Shown piece by piece: positions 1 through 5,085 of a stretch of DNA of 5,085 bases. The notes under the pieces were generated by a model, which worked only from the letters and a program-made list of their open reading frames with translations, was not told where the DNA came from and made no database searches. Origin of the DNA: JBIICS01 sp044238735 (lineage in GTDB: Bacteria > Bacteroidota > Bacteroidia > UBA4408). Location: positions 1-5,085 of the forward strand of contig JBIICS010000262.1 of NCBI GenBank assembly GCA_044238735.1, in the 5' to 3' direction. Both the position numbers and the translations under genes were made by a program. Within the stretch, counting starts at the first letter, position 1; every line of letters starts with the position of its first letter.

Positions 1-1370
1 TTCGGACTTATAGCTCCTGACGAACCAGATACCAAAGTATCTAAAGTAATTGAACATGGAACATAAGGCGCCAGTGTATTGGTCGTCATGGTAACATAAT
101 ACGTTGCATTGCCTTGTGTTGCCGTAATGGTTTGTCCACTAGTAGATCCTTGTATCGCTCCCGGAGGGCTGGAATACCAACTGTAGTTTTCCGCTCCTGC
201 AGGGGCTGTTATGGTAAGAGTTCCACCAGAACATAAGGCTGGTTTAGATAATGTAAAGGTCGGCGGTAAACAACTTGCCCATATATAAGCATACCCTTCA
301 TGTGTTCCTCCATCTACCATACAGTCTGATGTTTCAAACCAAATGGTAATGTCTTGCCCAATATAGGCATCTAAAGGTATAAACATGGTAGTCCAGTTTT
401 TGAATCGGTAACCACCACTCGAGCTAAATCCCCATGAATTTGCTGTTTGACTATTAGCATTAACGGTTGCACAAGAAATTTCTTGCTGACTACCTGTACC
501 GAAATTCCGATACATTCTTACTTTAAAATAGGGGGAAGTAGCTGCCGAGTGATTTCCATTATTATCCAATACAGCAGCCCATTTATATACAAATATGTAA
601 TTGTTTTGTGATACTCTGAATGTTTGAGAAATAGTTGCTTTATCGTTATTTGGACTAGTATCTCCAAGCCTTAATGCGCAAGACGATCCAGGTGGTACTC
701 TTGGAATTGCTCCAAAATTTCCATCGTTTCCGCCAGTCATTTTTGTGTATTGCCCATTGCCAAATCCATTCCAACATTGTGCATCGTTTATATCCGACCA
801 ACCTAAACCTCTGCAATAATTTCCTACCCAATTGGATGTTCCATTGCAAAAATCCATGTTTTGACAGGGTTGTCCTGCTGCCATGGGCTGGTTGGGTGTA
901 TGTTGGTGTGGATTAATCTTATATACCGAATTGTATAACTGATCATATTGTGTTTTCTCAACTCTTGATCTAAATTCTTGATCTTCCTGTAAGAATCTTT
1001 TAAATTCAAATAAAGATTCTCTGAATTTTTGTCCCACAAAAGCCTCAAATTTTTCTTGATTAAAACCAGGCTCTTCAACTTTTGACTTCAACTCAAGTAT
1101 GTAAAATTTTAAATTGAATTCGAAAAAACTCATGAATCTATCGAAGTCTTCTTCACTTGCATTCGCTTCTTTTATCAGCCTTTCTTTGAGTTTTAATAAG
1201 TCTAAACTTTTTATTAGTGTTGAAACTTTTCCTTCTTCTCTGTTTTTTAAATGTTGATGTTCTATGTATTCTTCGTTATGATCTTCGTTAAGTTCTTTGG
1301 TAGTATCTTGAGCAAATGTAGATCCAAAAATTAGCAGTATGGAAAGTAAGGTTATTATAGTTATTCTCAT
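1..1370 (-). CDS. Large secreted adhesin-like protein, N-terminal part (3' end beyond left edge)
   Basis: The frame is open from an ATG at 1368-1370 to the left edge, giving 456 complete codons with no stop. Residues 1-20 form a signal peptide: MRI, then a hydrophobic stretch, ending STFA before Gln21. Residues 21-160 are rich in Glu, Lys, Phe and Leu, with no Cys and few Gly, and look alpha-helical. Residues 169-367 are a Cys-rich jelly-roll-like domain (Cys169, 175, 186, 199, 231, 300, 350, 367). It carries motifs I recognise from Bacteroidetes giant adhesins: CALRLGD at 231-237, SAATSPYFKV at 275-284, NWTTMFIPLDAYIGQDITI at 325-343 and GYAYIWASC at 359-367. An Ig-like repeat of the CHU_C-associated type starts near 370 (ALCSGGTLTI, then ATYYVTM). 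The protein is predicted to be exported by Sec and displayed on the surface. The ligand is unknown, and a T9SS sorting domain is expected but not visible. The gene follows a terminator, so it probably has its own promoter. Sampled G+C is about 36%, lower than in its neighbours. Confidence 0.88.
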   Translation of the reverse strand, partial: MRITIITLLSILLIFGSTFAQDTTKELNEDHNEEYIEHQHLKNREEGKVSTLIKSLDLLKLKERLIKEANASEEDFDRFMSFFEFNLKFYILELKSKVEEPGFNQEKFEAFVGQKFRESLFEFKRFLQEDQEFRSRVEKTQYDQLYNSVYKINPHQHTPNQPMAAGQPCQNMDFCNGTSNWVGNYCRGLGWSDINDAQCWNGFGNGQYTKMTGGNDGNFGAIPRVPPGSSCALRLGDTSPNNDKATISQTFRVSQNNYIFVYKWAAVLDNNGNHSAATSPYFKVRMYRNFGTGSQQEISCATVNANSQTANSWGFSSSGGYRFKNWTTMFIPLDAYIGQDITIWFETSDCMVDGGTHEGYAYIWASCLPPTFTLSKPALCSGGTLTITAPAGAENYSWYSSPPGAIQGSTSGQTITATQGNATYYVTMTTNTLAPYVPCSITLDTLVSGSSGAISP

Positions 1371-1423
1371 CTTTTACTCAATTTGTTTGTATCAAATATG
1401 CTTTTATTTATGTTTTTTTAATA

Positions 1424-1448
1424 GAGGGACGCCCCCTCAATAAGTCCC
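1424..1448. repeat. Small overlapping inverted repeats upstream of the left gene
   Basis: GAGGG (1424-1428) can pair with CCCTC (1434-1438) across a 5-base loop. Alternatively GGGAC (1426-1430) can pair with GTCCC (1444-1448) across a 13-base loop. The two foldings exclude each other. They sit between the terminator and the start of the left gene, about 55 bases upstream of its ATG. Neither is followed by a T-run. They may belong to the leader of the left gene or be chance; nothing in the sequence decides. Confidence 0.3.
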
Positions 1449-1453
1449 ATTTT

Positions 1454-1488
1454 AAAAGCGAAAGTCCCGGCTTAATGCCAGGACTTTC
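1454..1488 (-). terminator. Rho-independent terminator after the PorP/SprF gene
   Basis: Positions 1460-1471 and 1477-1488 pair as a 12-bp stem (one G-U pair in minus-strand RNA) around a 5-base loop. Read on the minus strand, the stem is followed by GC and four T's (1457-1454). It lies 25 bases past the stop codon of the PorP/SprF gene and ahead of the next gene, as expected for the end of the adhesin-PorP/SprF transcript. The T-run is short, so termination may be partial. The stem is symmetrical and a T-run also lies to its right on the plus strand, but no plus-strand gene would use it. Confidence 0.75.
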
Positions 1489-1513
1489 ATCGAAATTTTC
1501 AATTTATTTTTTT

Positions 1514-2440
1514 TTAAAACCTAGGAGATCTCACGGCGGCAGTTTCTTTAGCGATGGATACGGGATAAACGATCATAATTTCGTGCGTACCGGAGGAGTA
1601 ATTACCGATTTTATCGAGGTTAAGATCATAAGCATAACCGATGGTGCAGTATTCTTTGATATTAAAACCCAGCAGTGCGATTACCTCTTTGCTGGTTCTA
1701 AACGAAGCGCCAAAAGAGAACTTACCGTTAAAGGCGAGTTGTGTGTTGAGGTCAATTTGCATAGGCGCACCGGATACCTGCTTAATAAGCGTAGAAGTAT
1801 TCAGGCTCATTTTTTCATTTAATTTAAATCGATAACCTCCTTGCAGGTAAAGGTGCATGTCTTTAGGGTTAAAAGAAGATTTACCCTTGTAAGCATTTTC
1901 ATAAACGATTTTATTTTCGAGCAGATTAGGGATAGCGAATCCCACATAAAATTTATCGGTATAGTAGTAAGTACCAAATTTGAAGTTGGGCTGCGTAACC
2001 CGTGGAGTATTAGAAGAAAATACGGGGTCGTTATCATCCACGAGGTAAACCTGATTAAAATCGCTTTGTAACATGGATACAGAAGCCGAAGCACCAAAGC
2101 AGAGGTGAGACTTTTCGAAGTTTAAACGATACGCATAAGTACCCGAAGCATAGAAGTTATTATTTACGCCGATTTTATCGTGTAAAACAGTAGTACCCAC
2201 ATTGTTTTTTTCATCTTTAAAGTGATAGTTGGCATTTAGCCCCTGCATAACGGGTGCACCGTCAAATTGGGTCCACTGATTTCGATAAAAGAGGGCAGCA
2301 TCAAGGTTTTGTCCGGCTGCGGTAGCTGCAGGATTAATAAAGGCATGCTGCAACATATATTGAGTCATGTTGTATTGATTTTGGGCCTTAGCCAAAGCAA
2401 CCCAGGTAATCAGAACAGAAAGGATGATTAATTTTTTCAT
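1514..2440 (-). CDS. Type IX secretion system PorP/SprF-family outer-membrane protein
   Basis: This 308-aa protein has the usual length and layout of the PorP/SprF family. Residues 1-19 are a signal peptide (MKKLIILSVL start, AKA before Gln20). The mature N-terminus carries the family signature MTQYMLQHAFINPAATAAG at 25-43, followed by YRNQWTQFDGAP at 52-63. The rest alternates polar and aromatic residues like beta-barrel strands, ending in GYAYDLNL at 268-275 and GTHEIMIVY at 284-292, which resembles the conserved last strands. Known members sit in the outer membrane and help the T9SS export or attach particular substrates; SprF, for instance, is needed for secretion of the gliding adhesin SprB. 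The ATG lies only 18 bases after the stop of the upstream CHU_C adhesin, so the two are almost certainly co-transcribed and this copy probably serves that adhesin. There is no Shine-Dalgarno sequence before the start, which is normal in Bacteroidetes. The family has many paralogues, so I give no gene symbol. Confidence 0.95.
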   Translation of the reverse strand: MKKLIILSVLITWVALAKAQNQYNMTQYMLQHAFINPAATAAGQNLDAALFYRNQWTQFDGAPVMQGLNANYHFKDEKNNVGTTVLHDKIGVNNNFYASGTYAYRLNFEKSHLCFGASASVSMLQSDFNQVYLVDDNDPVFSSNTPRVTQPNFKFGTYYYTDKFYVGFAIPNLLENKIVYENAYKGKSSFNPKDMHLYLQGGYRFKLNEKMSLNTSTLIKQVSGAPMQIDLNTQLAFNGKFSFGASFRTSKEVIALLGFNIKEYCTIGYAYDLNLDKIGNYSSGTHEIMIVYPVSIAKETAAVRSPRF

Positions 2441-2458
2441 AGGATAAAATCTTAAAAA

Positions 2459-2740
2459 TTATTTTCTTCTTAACTCAGTAAACCCGGTAATACCTTTGTC
2501 TTGCGGATTTAATTTAAGGATGTAGTAATACGTACCATCAGTTACCTCATCGCCCACCACGCGCAAAGCGGCATTGATGCTTTGACCCTTCCAGTCGTTT
2601 TTGTAAGGCTTGGCTTCAAACACCAGGTCGCCCCAACGGTTGTAGATAAGCAATTCATTATCAGGGAAAAGTTCAATACCCTTAATGTCCAGGAAATCGT
2701 TTTTGCCATCACCATTAGGCGAAACGCCCCCGGGCACAAT
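2459..2740 (-). other. CHU_C / gliding-motility-associated C-terminal domain (T9SS type B sorting signal)
   Basis: The last 93 residues of the large adhesin match the CHU_C family (TIGR04131/PF13585 type). Visible hallmarks are GGVSPNGDGKNDFLDIKG (SPNGDG at 2705-2722), IYNRWGDLVFE, the Asn-Asp-Trp-Lys-Gly turn, DGTYYYILKL, and a short basic end, ELRRK. In known proteins this domain directs passage through the T9SS and, unlike type A signals, usually depends on a PorP/SprF-like partner. A gene for one follows immediately here. The domain looks complete and intact. Confidence 0.93.
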
Positions 2741-5085
2741 AATCACGACTTCTTTTTCCACTCTAAAATAGACAGTAGCTGTTTTGCAGATATTGGCACA
2801 TACATTATCACAAATTTGATACACCAGCGAATCCGTTCCGGTAAATCCGGCATTAGGCGTATAGGTAATAATAGACCCACTAACCGAAGCCGAACCACTG
2901 CGAGGATTGGTAATGATAACCGGAGAAGAAGCCGAAGCCCCATTATCGTTAATAGCCACATCCAGGGAAGCAGAAGCATTAAAGTCAACCGTAGAGCTAT
3001 CATCAGCCGCATCAAAGATACTTATGTTGTTTACAGTAAGTAAAACAGAGTCTTTGTTCTGACAACCAAAAGAATTAGTAACGGTTACCGTATAGTAGCC
3101 TTGCTGAGCCGCCGCAACATTAGATAAGGTAAAGCTAGCCGTGTTGTTGCCGTTGTTCCAGCTATACACACCACCACCCGTAGCGGTAAAAATAACATTT
3201 TCGCCCGGACAAGTAATCTGATTAACGCCGGCATCAGCAACAGGCGAAGGATTAACCGTAACGGTAACGGGTACCCTGCCACCGGCATTTTTACAACCAT
3301 TGCTGTTTATAGCCTCCACAAACACAGTAGTAGAGGAAGAATAAGAACTAGTATAAGGAGTAGTTCCTAAAACGTTACCCGCAGTTTGGCTGTCGTAAAC
3401 GGTATAGGAGACATTAGGTTCAGGACTGGTGATGGTTAAAGCGGCACTTTGTCCGTTACACACCGAGTCTTCGGATAAACTCACCGCCGGATTAAGCGGA
3501 AGCGCAATTGGGTTAAGCGTATAAGGGGAGAAAGCACCGGCATTTTTACAACCGTTATTGTCAACCGCCTGCACGTAATACGTAGTAGTATCGGCCGGAT
3601 TAAAAGCACCCGGAGCAGTCCCTATAGGGGCAAGAGTGGTGTCGGTATAAACATTATAGGTAACACCGGTTTGCGGATTAATTAACGGCAAACTAACGGT
3701 AGTGCCGGCACAAACGCTGGTGTCGTTGTTACTGAAAGCAGGAGCCAAGGGCAAAGTATTAACAGTAAACGAAACCGAATCAACCCCGCCTGCATTAACA
3801 CAACCGGTAAGGGTATCCTGCGCAAAGTAAAATAAAGAACCACTGGCAGAAGGGGAGAAGGAAGTATCGGCATATCCCACTAAATTAGTTAAGGCAGAGT
3901 TGCTGTAAACCGGATAAGCAACACCGTTTTGGGGGTTACTTACGCTGATGGTTAAAGATTGTCCCAAACAAATAGCCGGAGCACTTAAACTAAGCGTAGG
4001 GCTATTGGGCAAGGGGTTAACGAAAATGTTAATCGGACTAAATCCTCCATTGTTTTTACATCCATTACCATCGGTAACTTGTGCATAAAATAGTGTGTCG
4101 CTGTTTATAATAGTGGTGTATGGTGTAGAACCCAAGTCTACCGCCGTTGTATCATTAAATATATAGATAACAGGATTATTTCCTGTTGCAGTACCACTAA
4201 TAGTAATGCTTGAACCGACGCATACTGTATCGTCGCTAACACTTAAACTGGTAAGAAGTGGAGCACTATTAATGGTAATATTTTGAGTAGATGAATCGGC
4301 GCAAGAACCGCTAACAACAAGGTATTCGATGCTGATACTTCCCGTTAAACCACTTGGGTCGAAAATAGTTCCGCTAACACCATTACCATTCCAGGTTCCT
4401 CCATTTGTGCCCGTAACAAGTGTGCTTAAATCGAGAGGAGTATTGTCGCAAATACCATCTAATGGAACAGACCATGCGGCACTAACCGAATCGCTAACAT
4501 TAAGACTTATTGTAGAATCTTCTGTACAAGGATTAACACCCACGCTATAGGTAATAGAAACAGTTTGTCCTACAAAATTAGCGGCATCAAATAAATTACT
4601 TGAAGGTGAACCGTTTACCGTCCAGTTTCCACCGGTAGTTCCGCTTACTAATGAATTCAAGTCTACTATTCCCTGCGAAGCACATACGGTAGACGTTATA
4701 TTCCAGGCTGGATTTACATCGGCAATAATATTTTGATCAATTTGTCGGCAAATGGTAGTATTACAAGTTCCGGCGGCTAACACATAATAGGTAGTAGTAT
4801 CGTTAGGACTTACTGTAATAGAAGATCCGGTATCGATAGGAGTTCCGTTACATGATCCGGTAAACCAATACCAATCGGCACCTGTGCCTAAAGAGCCCCC
4901 TGCAACAGTAAGCGTTGCAGATGAACCCTGGCAGGCATTTACAGCAGAGCTACTGATGCTGTCAGCAGGAACAGAAGTTGTGTTTAAGGTAATAGAAGAA
5001 CTAACCGCTAAAGAAGTATTACAGGTTCCATCGGTTTGCACATAATAAGTGGCAGCAGAATCGGCTACTACCCAAAGAGAGTCTC
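2459..5085 (-). CDS. Giant Ig-like repeat adhesin with T9SS type B (CHU_C) sorting domain, C-terminal part (5' end beyond right edge)
   Basis: The frame is open from the right edge to a TAA at 2459-2461, giving 874 residues without the true start. A GTG at 5041 is only a Val codon inside a repeat (ATYYVQTDGTC), so it is not a start. Domains in order, numbered from the first full codon: end of one Ig-like repeat (1-37); an Ig-like repeat (38-123); two related repeats with a TGG-W core (124-272); four tandem 84-86-residue Ig-like repeats (273-614); a PKD/Ig-like module (615-686); a Big_9/cadherin-like module (687-775, with INDNG, TYTPNAGFTGTDSLVYQIC and Cys758, 762, 766); and a CHU_C domain (782-874). 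The protein is rich in Ser, Thr, Asn, Gly and Val and poor in Lys, as expected of extracellular stalk proteins. It is predicted to be exported by the T9SS and held at the cell surface as an adhesin or gliding-type filament. Its partner is probably the PorP/SprF protein encoded directly downstream. The ligand cannot be told. Confidence 0.93.
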   Translation of the reverse strand, partial: DSLWVVADSAATYYVQTDGTCNTSLAVSSSITLNTTSVPADSISSSAVNACQGSSATLTVAGGSLGTGADWYWFTGSCNGTPIDTGSSITVSPNDTTTYYVLAAGTCNTTICRQIDQNIIADVNPAWNITSTVCASQGIVDLNSLVSGTTGGNWTVNGSPSSNLFDAANFVGQTVSITYSVGVNPCTEDSTISLNVSDSVSAAWSVPLDGICDNTPLDLSTLVTGTNGGTWNGNGVSGTIFDPSGLTGSISIEYLVVSGSCADSSTQNITINSAPLLTSLSVSDDTVCVGSSITISGTATGNNPVIYIFNDTTAVDLGSTPYTTIINSDTLFYAQVTDGNGCKNNGGFSPINIFVNPLPNSPTLSLSAPAICLGQSLTISVSNPQNGVAYPVYSNSALTNLVGYADTSFSPSASGSLFYFAQDTLTGCVNAGGVDSVSFTVNTLPLAPAFSNNDTSVCAGTTVSLPLINPQTGVTYNVYTDTTLAPIGTAPGAFNPADTTTYYVQAVDNNGCKNAGAFSPYTLNPIALPLNPAVSLSEDSVCNGQSAALTITSPEPNVSYTVYDSQTAGNVLGTTPYTSSYSSSTTVFVEAINSNGCKNAGGRVPVTVTVNPSPVADAGVNQITCPGENVIFTATGGGVYSWNNGNNTASFTLSNVAAAQQGYYTVTVTNSFGCQNKDSVLLTVNNISIFDAADDSSTVDFNASASLDVAINDNGASASSPVIITNPRSGSASVSGSIITYTPNAGFTGTDSLVYQICDNVCANICKTATVYFRVEKEVVIIVPGGVSPNGDGKNDFLDIKGIELFPDNELLIYNRWGDLVFEAKPYKNDWKGQSINAALRVVGDEVTDGTYYYILKLNPQDKGITGFTELRRK
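2759..3241 (-). other. PKD/Ig-like module followed by Big_9 (cadherin-like) module before the sorting domain
   Basis: The first module (3026-3241) begins ADAGVNQITCPGENVIF, has a core YSWNNGNNTASFTLS, and ends YYTVTVTNSFGCQNKDSV. This is the PKD/Ig-like type common just before CHU_C domains. The second (2759-3025) has the order of a Big_9 or cadherin-like domain: DVAINDNG, a Pro-Arg-Ser-Gly turn, IITYTPNAGFTGTDSLVY, then three Cys spaced every four residues and a final strand ATVYFRV. Members of such families often bind calcium between modules, but binding residues cannot be assigned from sequence alone. Confidence 0.75.
3242..4267 (-). repeat. Four tandem Ig-like repeats of 84-86 residues
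   Basis: Each unit opens with a Ser/Thr-rich strand and a Cys-x-Gly motif (VCVGSS, ICLGQS, VCAGTT, VCNGQS). It has a middle strand of the type VxYxVY, and ends with a Gly-Cys-x-Asn motif (GNGCKNNGG, LTGCVNAGG, NNGCKNAGA, SNGCKNAGG) and a Val/Leu-Asn-Pro-x-Pro linker or a variant of it. The two Cys in a unit are 54-56 residues apart and could form a disulfide outside the cell. At DNA level two units share an exact 19-base stretch coding for the Gly-Cys-Lys-Asn-Ala-Gly end (3280-3298 and 3535-3553); elsewhere the units have diverged. They match the CHU_C-associated Ig-like family and serve as stalk modules. Confidence 0.85.
4268..4714 (-). repeat. Two tandem Ig-like repeats of a second type (TGG-W core)
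   Basis: Two units of about 75 residues share the same order of motifs. Each has an Ala-Trp entry, a Cys, (V/L)DL(N/S)(S/T)LV(S/T)GT then TGGNW or NGGTW, a Phe-Asp turn (LFDAANFVG, IFDPSGLTG), a strand (VSITYSV, ISIEYLV), and a second Cys followed by Asp-Ser or Glu-Asp-Ser and a beta strand. The Cys pairs are 52 and 49 residues apart. They differ clearly from the four repeats that follow, so the stalk is built from at least two repeat families in blocks. Repeats with this layout occur in other large Bacteroidetes surface proteins. Confidence 0.75.
4718..5085 (-). repeat. Ig-like repeat plus the end of a preceding one
   Basis: The right edge cuts through an Ig-like unit whose end reads ATYYVQTDGTCNTS. 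The next unit ends in the parallel form TTYYVLAAGTCNTT, with a Cys-x-Gly opening (ACQGSSATLTV) and a WYWF core strand. The parallel endings show that at least two such units are in tandem, and more probably lie beyond the edge. This unit contains four Cys (CQG, SCNG, GTCN, ICRQ), more than the later repeats. Confidence 0.7.

Noticed and set aside
824..1078. 84-aa minus-strand open frame
   Set aside because: It overlaps the left adhesin gene in another frame. The adhesin frame carries a signal peptide and recognisable adhesin motifs and continues to the window edge.
1393..1400. CATATTTG as a Bacteroidetes -7 promoter element for the left gene
   Set aside because: It lacks the leading TA of TAnnTTTG, and I see no TTTG at the right spacing upstream. 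Too weak to annotate, although a promoter is expected in this gap.
1475..1822. 115-aa plus-strand open frame starting in the terminator loop
   Set aside because: It runs antisense through the well-supported PorP/SprF gene and its first codons lie in the terminator hairpin. No domain or signal peptide supports it.
2582..3043. 153-aa plus-strand open frame opposite the adhesin C-terminus
   Set aside because: It is antisense to a clear Big_9/CHU_C coding region, has an Arg/Ile/Asn-rich composition typical of a reverse-frame shadow, and shows no recognisable domain.
3280..3553. Exact 19-base repeat pair as a mobile or regulatory element
   Set aside because: Both copies lie in frame at the same place in two Ig-like units and code for the same Gly-Cys-Lys-Asn-Ala-Gly end, so they are explained by the protein repeat.
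5039..5041. GTG as start codon of the large adhesin
   Set aside because: The frame stays open upstream to the window edge and the residues there (SAATYYV) are the normal last strand of an Ig-like repeat, so this codon is internal.

Overview
The window comes from a Bacteroidetes-type bacterium, most likely a marine or soil flavobacterial/sphingobacterial lineage. The evidence is a PorP/SprF-family outer-membrane protein of the type IX secretion system (T9SS), a classic CHU_C (gliding-motility-associated, type B) C-terminal sorting domain, strings of Ig-like/PKD-like adhesin repeats, and AT-rich start regions without Shine-Dalgarno sequences. I cannot name the genus from this sequence.

All three genes I can support lie on the minus strand, so transcription runs from right to left. 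The first is the 3' part of a giant repeat-built surface protein (2459-5085, running off the right edge). It has about ten Ig-like/PKD-like modules, then a Big_9-like domain, then the CHU_C sorting domain. Eighteen bases after its stop, a 308-aa PorP/SprF-family gene begins (1514-2440). A strong hairpin with a short T-run (1454-1488) then closes this two-gene unit. After a 143-base gap, a third gene starts at 1370 and runs off the left edge. It encodes a secreted protein with a signal peptide, a charged helical segment, a cysteine-rich jelly-roll-like adhesin domain and the first of what is probably a series of Ig-like repeats.

The first two genes make functional sense together. The CHU_C protein is a predicted T9SS substrate, and PorP/SprF proteins are outer-membrane partners needed to export or attach such type B substrates. 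The third gene looks like a second large surface protein of the same general class, but its C-terminus, and so any sorting signal, is outside the window.

The most unusual signals are a step in base composition inside the large adhesin gene, close to a repeat boundary near 4020 (about 47% G+C on the C-terminal side and 40% on the N-terminal side by hand count), and the charged helical segment placed ahead of the adhesin domain in the third gene. I see no RNA genes, CRISPR arrays, insertion sequences or plus-strand genes. The only stretch without a gene is 1371-1513.
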